Shown here in pieces: positions 1-8,764 of a stretch of 37,710 bases of DNA (positions within the stretch are counted from its first letter, which is position 1; each line of letters begins with the position of its first letter). The DNA lies in contig NZ_QEIO01000045.1 in assembly GCF_003336425.1 (NCBI RefSeq), positions 1 to 37,710 of the forward strand, in the 5' to 3' direction. The notes beneath the pieces were generated by a model. It was not told the DNA's origin. It was given only the letters and a program-made list of their open reading frames with translations, and searched no databases. The DNA is from Marinitenerispora sediminis (GTDB taxonomy: Bacteria; Actinomycetota; Actinomycetes; Streptosporangiales; Streptosporangiaceae). Position numbers and translations under genes: made by a program.

Positions 1-126
1 CCGCCCCCGCCGAACTCGCGGGCCCGGCGGCCGGCGCCCGTGCGATGCCGCTCGCCTGACCTGTCGGCGGGGGGTCCGCCGCCCACGGGCGGGGGCCTGC
101 GGGGCTCCTGGGCCGCCGGCCCCTGG

Positions 127-240
127 TCACCGGGCCTCCCCGTGGCCGGCGCCCCGGTCGCGCGCCGCGGCTCGGCGGGCGCGGTGGTTGGCGACGTTGA
201 CGCGGTTGCCGCACAGGCCGGGCATGCCGACCACCGGCCA
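127..240 (-). pseudogene. Remnant of a CGNR zinc-finger protein C-terminus
   Basis: Read on the minus strand this stretch gives GMPGLCGNRVNVANHRARR followed by a short basic tail and a TGA stop at 127-129. The CGNR signature followed by a basic, K/N-V-A-x-H-R-A-R-R-like tail is the hallmark of the C-terminal zinc finger of CGNR-family DNA-binding regulators, which are normally around 180-200 residues. Here no N-terminal ABATE-like domain is present: the same reading frame meets the TAG stop of the neighbouring suppressor-of-fused-like gene at 265-267. It is therefore best read as a decayed gene end. It could be a chance match, since only about 15 residues carry the signal. Confidence 0.35.
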
Positions 241-264
241 GCACCCCCGGCCCCCGCCAGCGCG

Positions 265-1362
265 CTAGCGCAGGATCCAGCTCCGCCCCTCGGCCGCGAG
301 CTTGGCGATGAGGGTGGTGGCGTCGTGCTCCTTGGCGAACAGGTGCTCGGGGCGGGTGATGGGGACCACCCACAGCCAGTTCACCGGGTCGCCGTGGAAG
401 CTGAGCCCGGAAGTGTCGGGCGGCGGCGGGTCGCCGGGGCCGACGAGCGGGCCGGGGTCGGCGACGAGCAGCACCGCGGCGTGGTCGCCGCGGACGGCCG
501 CGTCCTCGGTGGTGGGCAGCCACTTGACGCTGTGCCCGGGACCGAACCAGGTGACGGCCCGCCACGGGAAGGTGCCCAGCCAGCGGAACATGCGTGCCGC
601 CAGGTGGGCCGGGGTCGTGGTGGCCAGTGCCAGCTCCACCCGCGCGTAGGCCGAGGTGTCGGCCATGTAGCGGTCGAGGGTCGGCATCCGCTGCCCCGAC
701 ATCCCCACCGTGCTCAGCACCGTGTAGGGGCGGTCGGCGGTCGGCGGGCGCTCCGACACCCGGATCAGCGGGTCGTGGCCGTCGGAGACGTCCCAGTAGT
801 GGCCGGGCGGCCCCACCGTCCGGCCCAGGTGGCCGAACACCGTGCGCTGCACACTGCGCCACGCGTTGGGCGCCTCGCGCCACGCCCAGTACGCCTCGGC
901 GTGCACCACCCGGGGCCACAGCTGCGCGGCGACGTCGTCCAGCGCCCAGGCGTAGGGGCTGCGGCCGATCGCGTCGCGCGCGTAGCCCGGCAGGCCGCGG
1001 TCGGCCTCGGCCCAGCCGGGGATGATGGCGAGCAGGCCGTCGTCGTCCAGCAGCGCGACCCCGTCGCCCTCCTCGAACCAGACGACGCGCAGCCGGTCGG
1101 CATCGAGCGGGGAGCGGCCGTGGGGGTGCTTGGTGTGCGCGGCGGGCATCAGCGGCGCGCGGCCGGCGGCGGCCTCCTCCGGCTCCGGGCCGTCCGGGGC
1201 GAGCTCGTGGTTGGCCAGCCAGACCGGGACCCGCACCTCGCCGCGCGGATCGAGGAGGTAGGCGGCTGTGGTCCGGGAGTCGTACTCGACGACGACGCGG
1301 CGGCTGCGGTAGGGGCTGAGCCGATCGAGGAGAACGCGCGTACCGGTCACCGGCCCGACCAC
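265..1362 (-). CDS. Suppressor-of-fused-like domain protein
   Basis: Cytoplasmic protein of about 365 residues with no signal peptide or membrane segment. The C-terminal half has the look of bacterial SUFU-domain proteins: an aromatic stretch around [20 protein letters not shown], and near the end [17 protein letters not shown], resembling the family's hydrophobic PI..E motif, followed by a terminal helix. Bacterial SUFU proteins have no settled biochemical role; many occur as immunity proteins beside toxins, but no toxin is visible here. The first half is not recognised. The GTG at 1362 sits directly against a GGGAGG sequence with no spacer, so the in-frame GTG at 1350 is an alternative start. 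It is divergent from rlmN, so the roughly 160 bp between them carries both promoters. The gene is certain; the family call is moderate. Confidence 0.6.
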   Translation of the reverse strand: MVGPVTGTRVLLDRLSPYRSRRVVVEYDSRTTAAYLLDPRGEVRVPVWLANHELAPDGPEPEEAAAGRAPLMPAAHTKHPHGRSPLDADRLRVVWFEEGDGVALLDDDGLLAIIPGWAEADRGLPGYARDAIGRSPYAWALDDVAAQLWPRVVHAEAYWAWREAPNAWRSVQRTVFGHLGRTVGPPGHYWDVSDGHDPLIRVSERPPTADRPYTVLSTVGMSGQRMPTLDRYMADTSAYARVELALATTTPAHLAARMFRWLGTFPWRAVTWFGPGHSVKWLPTTEDAAVRGDHAAVLLVADPGPLVGPGDPPPPDTSGLSFHGDPVNWLWVVPITRPEHLFAKEHDATTLIAKLAAEGRSWILR

Positions 1363-1523
1363 CCTCCCTCGTCGTAACGCGACCCGTCCAGGCGGCGCAT
1401 ACTATGGACGCCGTGCCGGTGGCGCCGCACGCTGACCCGCGACAGGCCGTTCGGGCCCTAAACTACCGCGAAGCACCGGTGCGCCGCCGCCCCTCAGCCG
1501 CCTCCGCGATCGGGATCCGAAAC

Positions 1524-2621
1524 ATGCCTGCCGAGCTCACCTTCGCCGCGCCGCGCCGTGCCAAGCCGCCCCGGCACCTCGCCGACCTCACCCCGGACGA
1601 GCGCCGCGCCGCGGTGACGGAGCTCGGCGAGAAGCCGTTCCGCGCGAAGCAGCTCGCCCAGCACTACTTCGGCCACCTGGAGTCCGACACCGCCAAGATG
1701 ACCGACCTGCCGGCCGAGTCGCGGGAGCGGCTGGGCGAGGCGCTGCTGCCGCCGCTGCTCACCCCGGTGCGCCACATCACCTGCGACGACGGTATGACCC
1801 GCAAGACCCTGTGGCGGGCGTTCGACGGCGTGCTGTTCGAGTCGGTGCTCATGCGCTACCCCGACCGGGTCACGCTGTGCGTCTCCTCACAGGCCGGATG
1901 CGGCATGAACTGCCCGTTCTGCGCCACCGGCCAGAACGGGTTGACCCGCAACCTGTCCACGGGCGAGATCGTTGACCAGGTCGTGTCGGTCGCCCGCGAC
2001 CTGGCGCGGGGCGAGGTCGCCGGCGGCCCCGGCCGGATCAGCAACATCGTGTTCATGGGCATGGGCGAGCCGCTGGCGAACTACCGCCGCGTGCTCGACT
2101 CGGTGCGCCGCATCACCGACCCCGTCCCCGGCGGGCTCGGCATCTCCCAGCGCGGCGTGACCGTCTCCACGGTCGGGCTGGTGCCGGCCATCGACAAGCT
2201 GATCGCCGAGCGGCTGCAGGTGCGGCTCGCGGTCTCGCTGCACGCACCCGACGACGAACTCCGCGACGAGCTGGTGCCGGTCAACACCCGCTGGAAGGTG
2301 GCCGAGGTGCTCGACGCCGCGTGGCGCTACGCCGGCACCACCGGCCGGCGGGTGTCGATCGAGTACGCGCTGATCCGCGACATCAATGACCAGGCGTGGC
2401 GCGCCGACCTGCTCGGCGAACTGCTGGCCGGGCACCTCGTGCACGTCAACCTGATCCCGCTCAACCCCACCCCCGGGTCGAAGTGGACCGCCTCGCGCCC
2501 CGAGGACGAGCGCGAGTTCGTCCGCCGGCTGCAGGCCCACGGCGTCTCCGTGACCATCCGCGACACCCGCGGGCAGGAGATCGACGGCGCCTGCGGCCAG
2601 CTCGCCGCGGCCGAGCAGTAG
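1524..2621 (+). CDS. rlmN: Dual-specificity 23S rRNA A2503 / tRNA A37 C2-methyltransferase RlmN
   Basis: Radical SAM enzyme that methylates C2 of A2503 in 23S rRNA and of A37 in certain tRNAs, tuning translational fidelity. The protein is 365 residues, the usual length. The 4Fe-4S ligands are visible as CGMNCPFC (C126, C130, C133). [10 protein letters not shown] matches the SAM-binding GGEP-like motif, and the conserved C-terminal Cys of the mechanism lies in IDGACGQL. The reading frame is open 40 codons further upstream, but that extension is P/R-rich and unlike the family; the ATG at 1524 fits the usual N-terminus. In many actinomycetes rlmN sits with frr, cdsA and dxr; here none of these is in view and a membrane-protein gene follows 28 bp downstream. 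Confidence 0.96.
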   Translation: MPAELTFAAPRRAKPPRHLADLTPDERRAAVTELGEKPFRAKQLAQHYFGHLESDTAKMTDLPAESRERLGEALLPPLLTPVRHITCDDGMTRKTLWRAFDGVLFESVLMRYPDRVTLCVSSQAGCGMNCPFCATGQNGLTRNLSTGEIVDQVVSVARDLARGEVAGGPGRISNIVFMGMGEPLANYRRVLDSVRRITDPVPGGLGISQRGVTVSTVGLVPAIDKLIAERLQVRLAVSLHAPDDELRDELVPVNTRWKVAEVLDAAWRYAGTTGRRVSIEYALIRDINDQAWRADLLGELLAGHLVHVNLIPLNPTPGSKWTASRPEDEREFVRRLQAHGVSVTIRDTRGQEIDGACGQLAAAEQ

Positions 2622-2649
2622 CGGGGTCGGCGGGGAGCCGGGAGCCGCG

Positions 2650-3123
2650 GTGGGCGAGACGGCCCTCGCCTTCGGTATCGCGCTGACCTCAGCGCTGCTG
2701 CCGTTCGTGAACATCGAGCTGTACCTCGTCGGCGCCGCCGCGCTGCTCGATGACGGCGCGCTGGTGGCCATGGCGGTGGCCGCCGGTGCGGGGCAGACCA
2801 TCGGCAAGATCGTCTACTACTACCTGGGCCGCGGTGCGCTGGACGTCCCGTGGCTGCGCCGCAGGGCCGAGCGCCCGAACCGCTGGACCCGGCGGATCGC
2901 GGCCTGGCGGGAGCGGGCGGAGCGCCGGCCGGTGTGGGCGGCCGGGCTGGTCGCGGTCAGCTCGTTCTCCAGCGTGCCGCCGTTCATGGTCGTGTCGGTG
3001 CTGGCCGGGACCATCCGGATGCCGCTGGCCTGGTTCGTCGTGATCACCATGGTGACCCGGACGGCGCGGTTCGTGCTGCTCGTCTACGTCCCCGACCTGG
3101 CCGGCGAGCTGGTGCCGGCCTGA
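2650..3123 (+). CDS. Small VTT/DedA-like integral membrane protein
   Basis: Protein of 157 residues. It has a hydrophobic N-terminal segment (about residues 5-25), a second one with glycine-rich turns (35-55), a basic cytosolic stretch (65-90) and two further hydrophobic segments (about 93-120 and 122-148). The pattern ALLPFVNIELYLVGAA, with GQTIGKIVYYYLGRGA following, resembles VTT (SNARE-associated, YqaA/DedA) membrane proteins, which are linked to lipid scrambling or undecaprenyl-phosphate recycling in other families. It is shorter than typical DedA proteins, so the exact function is open. The GTG start at 2650 has a GGGAG sequence at a suitable distance. It lies 28 bp after rlmN in the same direction and is probably cotranscribed. 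The strong hairpin at 3158-3195 ends the unit. Confidence 0.7.
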   Translation: MGETALAFGIALTSALLPFVNIELYLVGAAALLDDGALVAMAVAAGAGQTIGKIVYYYLGRGALDVPWLRRRAERPNRWTRRIAAWRERAERRPVWAAGLVAVSSFSSVPPFMVVSVLAGTIRMPLAWFVVITMVTRTARFVLLVYVPDLAGELVPA

Positions 3124-3157
3124 GACGGCAGCGGCCCGCCATACGTGGAACGTGGAA

Positions 3158-3195
3158 CGGCGGCCGTGCCCCTCGGGGGCGAGGCACGGCCGCCG
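3158..3195. terminator. Bidirectional terminator hairpin
   Basis: A perfect 13-bp GC stem, CGGCGGCCGTGCC paired with GGCACGGCCGCCG, with a 12-nt loop, lies between the convergent membrane-protein and dehydrogenase genes. No U tract follows, as is common in actinomycetes. It can serve both strands. Confidence 0.75.
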
Positions 3196-3277
3196 TCGTT
3201 CGGTAGGACGCCGGGGCGGGGCAGCGGGTTTACCGGGCCGCCCGCAATCTTTTCGGCCGCCGGCCGCCGGCCCCGGA

Positions 3278-4066
3278 TCAGGCGGTCTTGATCGTGCCGC
3301 CGTCGACGACGAAGTCGGCGCCGGAGACGCTGGCCGCGTGCGGAGACGCGAGGTGGACGACCAGCGCGGCGACCTCCTCGGGCTCGATCCAGCGCCCCGT
3401 GGTCATCCCCGTCTGGGCGGGCAGCCCGTCGAGCAGCTGGTCGAGGCCGACCCCCATCGAGGCCGCCAGCGCGGCGCCGTACCCCTTCGCCCCCTCCCAC
3501 AGGGAGGTGCGGACCGCGCCGGGGGACACGGTGTTGACCCGCAGGCCCTGCGGGCCGTACTCCTCGGCCAGGGCCTTGCCGAGCGCGGTGAGCGCGGCCT
3601 TGGCCGTGGTGTAGGGGACAGGGCCGGAGTGCGGCATCCGGGCGCTGGCGGACGAGACGTTCACGATGGTGCCGCGGCGGCGCAGCAGCGCGGGCACGGC
3701 CGCGCGGACGGCGCGCACGGCGCTGAGGAAGTTGAGGTCGTACGTCGCCTGCCACACGCCGTCGTCGAAGGCGAGGAACCCGCCGACCTGCTCGGCGCCC
3801 CCGTCACCACCGCCCACGTTGTTGACCAGGAGGTCGAGCTCGCCGAGCTCCGCCAGAGCGGCGTCCACGAGCTGGCGCGGGCCGTCGGACGTGGCGAGGT
3901 CCACCTGGATGGCCACCGCTCCGGTGTCGCGCAGTTCCGGGGTGACCGTGCGCGCGCCGGCCACCACCCGCACGCCTTCGCCGACCAGGGCGCGGACGAT
4001 GGCGAGGCCGATCCCGCGGCTCGCCCCGGTGACGAGGGCGGTCGTTCCGGTGAGCTGCATGTCCAT
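3278..4066 (-). CDS. Short-chain dehydrogenase/reductase (SDR)
   Basis: Classical SDR of 262 residues, NAD(P)-dependent oxidoreductase of unknown substrate. Cofactor motif TGASRGIG lies at residues 13-20. The NNAG motif appears as NNVG. The catalytic Ser lies in NVSSAS, and the Tyr/Lys pair is in VPYTTAKAAL (YxxxK). The C-terminal GADFVVDGG closes the fold as in FabG-like enzymes. The start at 4066 (MDMQL) is supported by GGAGG nine bases upstream; an upstream in-frame extension to 4123 would run through the divergent promoter and is unlikely. The gene is divergent from a TetR regulator 107 bp away, the standard arrangement for a repressor controlling an adjacent oxidoreductase. Confidence 0.92.
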   Translation of the reverse strand: MDMQLTGTTALVTGASRGIGLAIVRALVGEGVRVVAGARTVTPELRDTGAVAIQVDLATSDGPRQLVDAALAELGELDLLVNNVGGGDGGAEQVGGFLAFDDGVWQATYDLNFLSAVRAVRAAVPALLRRRGTIVNVSSASARMPHSGPVPYTTAKAALTALGKALAEEYGPQGLRVNTVSPGAVRTSLWEGAKGYGAALAASMGVGLDQLLDGLPAQTGMTTGRWIEPEEVAALVVHLASPHAASVSGADFVVDGGTIKTA

Positions 4067-4083
4067 GGGGACTCCTCCGTAAG

Positions 4084-4133
4084 TGCAACGTTGGTGACGC
4101 ATGAAAGATAGTACTAGCGACATTAATGTTGCA
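4084..4133. promoter_or_regulatory. Divergent SDR/TetR control region with inverted repeats
   Basis: TGCAACGTT at 4084-4092 is repeated in inverted form as AATGTTGCA at 4125-4133 (one mismatch in nine). A separate perfect 8-bp palindrome TAGTACTA lies at 4109-4116. The stretch is AT-richer than its surroundings. These are candidate operators for the TetR protein at 4174. Which of the two it binds is not decided by sequence. Confidence 0.5.
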
Positions 4134-4173
4134 AGTGTCGGCGAAACAGCGTCTCTCGTGTAGTGTTTTCCCT

Positions 4174-4770
4174 ATGGAGCGAGAGGTGGCCGTGCCAGGC
4201 GGACCAGGTGGGCGGGCGCTGCGGTCGGACGCGGAACGCACGGTGCGGCGGATCCTGGAGGCGGCCGAACGCGTGCTCCGCGACGATCCCACCGCGACCA
4301 TGGAGCGCATCGCCGAGGCCGCCGGGGTCGCGCGCACCACGATCCACCGGCGGTTCACCTCGCGAGAGGCCCTGATCGACGCGATGACCCTCTGGGCGGC
4401 CCAGCAGTTCGACGCCGCCGTCCGGGCCGGCCGGCCGGACACCCTGCCGCCGCTAGTGGCGCTCTACCAGGTGACGGCGAACGTGCTGCGGGTGAAGAGC
4501 GGGTGGGGGTTCGCCATGAGCCGGCCCGGATCGGCGGACCCCGAGGTGGAGCGGATCCACGCCCGCGTGCTCGCCGAGTGCGACCGGCTGTTCCTCCGGG
4601 CGCGCGACGCCGGGGACATCCGGGCCGACGTGGACCTCGTATGGGCCCGCCGGGTGTACTACGCGCTCATCCACGAGGCCACTCGGAGCATCCCGGCCGA
4701 CGGCGACACCGACGCGCTGGCGAGCCGGGTGGTGGACACCCTGCTGCGGGGGATCGGCTCCGCGACGTGA
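4174..4770 (+). CDS. TetR/AcrR family transcriptional regulator
   Basis: Regulator of 198 residues. The N-terminal TetR helix-turn-helix is clear: RILEAAERVLRDDP followed by RIAEAAGVARTTIHRRF, then SREALIDAM as the linker helix (about residues 25-75). The C-terminal ligand domain is helical and not assignable. The ATG at 4174 was chosen over the ATG at 4126, which would place the start inside the inverted repeat. There is no good ribosome-binding site, but a TAGTGT box at 4161-4166, seven bases before the ATG, suggests a leaderless transcript. Divergent from the SDR gene, which it most likely represses together with itself. Confidence 0.9.
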   Translation: MEREVAVPGGPGGRALRSDAERTVRRILEAAERVLRDDPTATMERIAEAAGVARTTIHRRFTSREALIDAMTLWAAQQFDAAVRAGRPDTLPPLVALYQVTANVLRVKSGWGFAMSRPGSADPEVERIHARVLAECDRLFLRARDAGDIRADVDLVWARRVYYALIHEATRSIPADGDTDALASRVVDTLLRGIGSAT

Positions 4771-4782
4771 CCGGTCCCGCCT

Positions 4783-4800
4783 CCGGCCGCCTGCGGCCGG
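4783..4800 (+). terminator. Possible terminator after the TetR gene
   Basis: CCGGCCGC and GCGGCCGG form an 8-bp inverted repeat with a 2-base centre, 12 bp after the TGA of the regulator gene. The loop must open by one or two pairs to fold. No U tract. Confidence 0.4.
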
Positions 4801-5413
4801 CCCGGCGCGCGCCAGGCGGCGCCGCGCCGCGGAGGAGGAGCGGCCAGCGCGTCGGTCACGAGGCCCGGAACGTCTCGGTGCCCCCGCTGTGCGGGGCGCG
4901 CGGACGCGGCCGGGGCCGGCCTCTCGTGCTCGTCCGCGGTCACCGGCCCGATCAGCGGGCCGGGCGGTCCCGTGTTGGCGGTTAAGTAGCCAACGCGGTT
5001 GAGCGGCGTGCGGTCGTCGGCACCGCTCGCAGGGCCGCCGTCGTACCGCACGCCGGCCATCGCCGCCGCGGAAGCCGGGCCGCGGCGAACCCGTGGCCCC
5101 GACGCCCGGGCGACCGTCCCCCCAGGAGCCGCTGGACGCGCTGCCGCGCGGCGGTCCCCGGCCGCCCGGCCGCGGTGCGGATGGCGGCGGAGGAGCCCCG
5201 GCCGACCTGCCGCGGCCGTTCCGCGGTGCGCTGGGCGGCCGCGTCCCGGCGGCCCTGTCCAGGGGGACGCCGCCGGTTCTCCGTGCGTCGGCTCGGTGCC
5301 CCGTCGGCCCGCTCCGCCACGCGCTCGCGCCGGGCGCGGCCCGGTGTCCGCGGGGCGGGACCCGGCCCGCGCCGTGCGGCGGGCGGCGGCTGGCCGCGCC
5401 CCGCCGCGGCGGT
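4801..5413. other. Intergenic, no gene seen
   Basis: About 610 bp of very GC-rich sequence between the TetR gene and the convergent PucR gene. Reading frames here are low-complexity A/P/R/G strings with no start plus ribosome-binding site and no recognisable motif on either strand. Likely non-coding or decayed DNA. Confidence 0.5.
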
Positions 5414-7024
5414 TCAGGGGTGCAGCCGCTCGCGGACCGAGTCGAGTGACAGCAGCGCGACGTGCAGGGACAGGCACGTCTCCACCGAGTCGAGGTCGGC
5501 GTTCAGCACCCGCGAGATCCGGCGCAGCCGCTCGTAGAACGCCGGCCGCGACAGATGCGCCCGGGTGGCCGCGAGCGCCTTGTTCCGCCCGGCCGCCAGG
5601 TAGCAGCGCAGCATGTCGGTGAGGTCGCTGCCGTGCCGGGCGTCGTAGGCGAGCAGCGGGCCGAGTTCGCGCTCGACGTAGGTCTGCACCCGCTCGTCGT
5701 CGCGGAAGAGGTGCAGCAGCCCGCGCAGGTGCAGGTCCGGCAGCCGGTAGTACGGCCGCTCGTCGCTCTGCCGCAGGGCCACGTCGCCGACCTGCCGCGC
5801 CTCCAGGAAGGAGCGGCGCACCTCGCGGATGCTCTCGGCACGCGAGCCCACGGCGAGCACCGAGCCGTCGCCGACCCGTTCGCGGATCCGTTCGGCGAGC
5901 CGGGTGAGGCAGGACTCCAGCGGCTCGCGGTCGGGTAGCGCGAGGAGGATGCCGACCCGGAGGTCGTCCAGGGAACCGACGAGCACCTGGAGCCGCAGGT
6001 CGCGGCAGGCCCGGGCGGCTCCCTCGGCGGTGTCGGCCAGCCGGGCCTGGGCGGCCAGGCCGGTGCCGTTCTCCCGCAGCCGCAGCACGAGGCCGACGAG
6101 GTTGCGCCCGCTCAGCGGCACGCCCACCGCGCGGGCCCGGACCAGCGCCTCCTCCGGGTCGGAGTAGGCGCGGTCCACGATGCCGGCGATGATGGTGCGG
6201 TGCGTCTGGCGTTCCAGGCCCTCCTCGTGGCGCTCCAGCAGCCGGCCGAGGGCCAGCGTGCTGGCCGCGCGCTCCACGAGCATCGTCTGCCGCGCCGTGG
6301 GCGGGCCGCCGCACACCAGGATGAGCCGTCCCCAGTCCTGGCCGCGCGCGCCGACCATGGTGACCAGCCATCCGGTGGCCGGGTCGTGCGTGGTCCGGGG
6401 CGGGGTGGACACCCGGCGGGACCGGCTCTCCCAGGCGGCCAGCAGTGCGCCGGGGTCCTCGCCGCCGGGCTCGCAGGCGAGCACCTGGTGGGTGAGGTTC
6501 TCCAGCACGACGGGGCACCCGGACAGCCGCTGCACCTCGCGTAGCACCTGCCCGGGCTGCGCGCCCTCGACGGACAGCTGCGTGAAGACGTCATGCAGCC
6601 GCTCGGACTCGCGCAGCTCCGCGAGCTGCTCGTTGACCACGCGGACGTGCACGGCCTCGGTGATCTCGACGAACCTGGCCTCGCGGTCCAGTGAGATGAC
6701 CGGCATCCGCGCCTCGCGTGCGGCGTCCAGCAGTGCCGCGGGGAGCTCGGAGTGGTACTTGCGCCCCAGTTCCACCGCGATGCCGGCGACGCCGACCTCC
6801 GCCAGCTCGGCGACATAGCGGCGCAGTGCCCCGGGGTCGTCGGGCATGGCGATGCCGGTGGTCAGGACGAGCTCGCCGCCGCGGAGCAGGTGGGCGAGGT
6901 CGGTGACCTCGGCGATGTGCACCCACCGCACGGGGATGTCGAGGTGTTCGGCGCCGACGACCACCCGTGCCCGGGCCCGGCGCAGGGCGGGCAGCCGGAG
7001 CACGTCGGCGAGGGAGGGCAGCAC
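5414..7024 (-). CDS. PucR family transcriptional regulator (upstream copy)
   Basis: Protein of 536 residues with the PucR architecture. The N-terminal PucR sensor domain spans about residues 1-125, with the typical PVRWVHIAEVTDLAHLLRGG and ELVLTTGIAMP. A central GAF/GGDEF-like part follows. The C-terminal helix-turn-helix is at about 470-530, where MLRCYLAAGRNKALAATRAH leads into RPAFYERLRRI. PucR proteins activate purine, amine or amino-acid catabolism genes in response to substrate. The GTG start at 7024 has no ribosome-binding site; a TAGACT box seven bases upstream suggests a leaderless mRNA. It is divergent from the aminotransferase gene, with two perfect inverted repeats in the shared 255-bp region, so it most likely controls that gene and itself. 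Confidence 0.92.
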   Translation of the reverse strand: MLPSLADVLRLPALRRARARVVVGAEHLDIPVRWVHIAEVTDLAHLLRGGELVLTTGIAMPDDPGALRRYVAELAEVGVAGIAVELGRKYHSELPAALLDAAREARMPVISLDREARFVEITEAVHVRVVNEQLAELRESERLHDVFTQLSVEGAQPGQVLREVQRLSGCPVVLENLTHQVLACEPGGEDPGALLAAWESRSRRVSTPPRTTHDPATGWLVTMVGARGQDWGRLILVCGGPPTARQTMLVERAASTLALGRLLERHEEGLERQTHRTIIAGIVDRAYSDPEEALVRARAVGVPLSGRNLVGLVLRLRENGTGLAAQARLADTAEGAARACRDLRLQVLVGSLDDLRVGILLALPDREPLESCLTRLAERIRERVGDGSVLAVGSRAESIREVRRSFLEARQVGDVALRQSDERPYYRLPDLHLRGLLHLFRDDERVQTYVERELGPLLAYDARHGSDLTDMLRCYLAAGRNKALAATRAHLSRPAFYERLRRISRVLNADLDSVETCLSLHVALLSLDSVRERLHP

Positions 7025-7145
7025 GTGACCGAGTCTAGCCAGCGCAGTGTCAGCGTGCGGCGGAACCCGTTTACAGCCTGGAACCGGGCCGGGCCTGACC
7101 TGGCCGGACGCGACCGGTCCCCCGGAGCGCGCCCTGTCACTCCGT

Positions 7146-7168
7146 CATTACGTAGCGTGACCGTAATG
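7146..7168. promoter_or_regulatory. Inverted repeat in the PucR/aminotransferase control region (IR-1)
   Basis: CATTACG at 7146-7152 and CGTAATG at 7162-7168 form a perfect 7-9-7 inverted repeat. It is a candidate binding site for the divergent PucR protein. It lies about 120 bp from the PucR start and about 110 bp from the aminotransferase start. Confidence 0.55.
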
Positions 7169-7184
7169 GGGGGAACGGTTACTA

Positions 7185-7202
7185 CATGACCGATTCGTCA
7201 TG
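7185..7202. promoter_or_regulatory. Inverted repeat in the PucR/aminotransferase control region (IR-2)
   Basis: CATGAC at 7185-7190 and GTCATG at 7197-7202 form a perfect 6-6-6 inverted repeat. It is 17 bp from IR-1 and closer to the aminotransferase gene. The half-sites of the two repeats differ, so they may bind different proteins, such as the two PucR regulators of this locus. Confidence 0.5.
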
Positions 7203-7279
7203 ACATGTTGTTAATTCTATGGATGGGAAACGCCGGGGCGGCGCTGGCGGCCGGCCGCGCGTGCCGTGAGACTTGGAGC

Positions 7280-8578
7280 ATGTCGGATCTGCTCGCTCGT
7301 CATCGCGCGGTCATGCCCTCGTGGCTGACCCTGTACTACGACACGCCCATCGAGATCGCCGCCGGCAAGGGCAACCGCGTCACCGACTCCGAGGGTCGGA
7401 GCTACCTCGACTTCTTCGCCGGCATCGTCACCAACATGCTCGGCTACGACGTGCCCGAGGTCAGAGAGGCCGTGGAACGGCAGCTGGCCCGGGGCGTGGT
7501 GCACACCTCCACCCTCTACCTGCTCCGCGGCCAGGTGGAGCTGGCCGAGAAGATCGCGCGGCTCTCCGGGATCCCCGACGCCAAGGTGTTCTTCACGAAC
7601 TCCGGAACGGAGGCCAACGAGACCGCGCTGCTGCTGGCCACCTGCGCCCGGGGCAGTGACCAGGTGCTGGCCATGCGCAGCAGCTACCACGGCCGGTCCT
7701 ACGGAACGGTCGCGGTCACCGGGAACCGGGTGTGGAAGAACTCCGCGCTGTCACCGCTGAACGTGCACTACCTGCACGGCACCGACCGCGGCCACCCCGC
7801 GTTCCGCGGGATGTCCGACGCCGACTACGTCGCTGCCTGCGTCGCCGACCTGCGCGACGTGCTGGCCACCGCGACCGCGCCGGACGTGGCGTGCCTCATC
7901 GCCGAGCCGGTCCAGGGGGTCGGCGGGGTCGCCATGGCCCCGGACAGGCTGTTCGCCGCCTACAAGGAGGTCCTTGACGAGCACGGCATCCTGTTCGTCT
8001 CCGACGAGGTGCAGACCGGGTGGGGGCGCACCGGAAGCAGCTTCTGGGGAATCGGCAACCACGGCGTCACCCCGGACGCACTGACCTTCGCCAAGGGGCT
8101 CGGCAACGGGTTCGCGATCGGCGGGGTGGTGGCGCGCGGCGACCTCATGGACGGCCTGCCGGCCAACAGCCTGTCCACCTTCGGCGGCAACCCCGTGGCG
8201 ACGGCCGCCGCCAACGCCGTGCTGGACTACGTGCTCGACCACGACCTGCAGGCCAACGCGGCCCGGCTCGGCCCGGTGATCCTGGACGGCCTGCGCCCGC
8301 TGGCCGACTCGCTGGCCACCGTGGGCGCGGTGCGCGGCCGGGGGCTGATGGCCGGGGTGGACATGGTCGACCCCGGCACCGGTGCGCCCAGCCCGGAACT
8401 CGCCGCCGCGGTCCTGGAGGAGACGCGGCGGCGCGGCCTGCTGGTCGGCAAGGGCGGCGTGCGCGGCAACGTGCTGCGTATCGCGCCGCCGCTGACCCTG
8501 ACCGAGGACGAGGCCCGTGAGGGGCGCGACATCCTCGTCGAGGCGCTCACCGAGGTCGACGCGCGCGCGAGCGACTGA
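7280..8578 (+). CDS. Class III pyridoxal-phosphate aminotransferase
   Basis: Enzyme of 432 residues, fold type I, class III (omega-aminotransferase). The PLP lysine is K272 in LTFAKGLGNG and the pyridine-N aspartate is D242 in FVSDEVQTGWGRTG. FFTNSGTEANE binds the phosphate. The sequence is closest in feel to the AGXT2 / beta-alanine or 3-aminoisobutyrate:pyruvate and GABA group (YLDFFAGIVTNMLGY, THSTFGGNP-type LSTFGGNPVA), so the likely reaction is transfer of an amino group from an omega- or beta-amino acid to pyruvate or 2-oxoglutarate. Substrate is not decided. The start MSDLLARH was chosen because upstream codons do not look like the family; GGAG lies only one base before the ATG. It is flanked by two PucR regulators. 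No semialdehyde dehydrogenase is in view. Confidence 0.93.
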   Translation: MSDLLARHRAVMPSWLTLYYDTPIEIAAGKGNRVTDSEGRSYLDFFAGIVTNMLGYDVPEVREAVERQLARGVVHTSTLYLLRGQVELAEKIARLSGIPDAKVFFTNSGTEANETALLLATCARGSDQVLAMRSSYHGRSYGTVAVTGNRVWKNSALSPLNVHYLHGTDRGHPAFRGMSDADYVAACVADLRDVLATATAPDVACLIAEPVQGVGGVAMAPDRLFAAYKEVLDEHGILFVSDEVQTGWGRTGSSFWGIGNHGVTPDALTFAKGLGNGFAIGGVVARGDLMDGLPANSLSTFGGNPVATAAANAVLDYVLDHDLQANAARLGPVILDGLRPLADSLATVGAVRGRGLMAGVDMVDPGTGAPSPELAAAVLEETRRRGLLVGKGGVRGNVLRIAPPLTLTEDEAREGRDILVEALTEVDARASD

Positions 8579-8611
8579 GGCGCGCCCGCGCCGCCGGCGG
8601 GCGGCGCACCG

Positions 8612-8663
8612 CGGCGGAGGCGGTCCGGGGCTGACTCCCCCGGAGCCCGGAACGCCTCCGCCG
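8612..8663 (+). terminator. Terminator after the aminotransferase gene
   Basis: An outer perfect 11-bp stem (CGGCGGAGGCG with CGCCTCCGCCG) encloses an inner 7-bp stem (TCCGGGG with CCCCGGA). It starts 33 bp after the stop codon. It also lies 100 bp downstream of the convergent small gene and can act for both. Confidence 0.75.
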
Positions 8664-8764
8664 TGTGCTGCCCGCCTGCGGCGTGGAAGTGGCCTGGTGC
8701 GCCGTACCGGGATATGCTCACTCCGGACGGTGCCGGAGGCTTCCCGCCTACTGCCGTCCGCGGC

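Noticed and set aside
3-59. Possible C-terminal end of an upstream plus-strand gene (stop at 57-59)
   Set aside because: Only 18 A/P-rich codons are visible, with no motif; it cannot be separated from chance at this GC content.
4659-6518. Minus-strand 619-codon frame
   Set aside because: It is out of frame with the PucR gene that it overlaps and consists of R/G/A/P strings.
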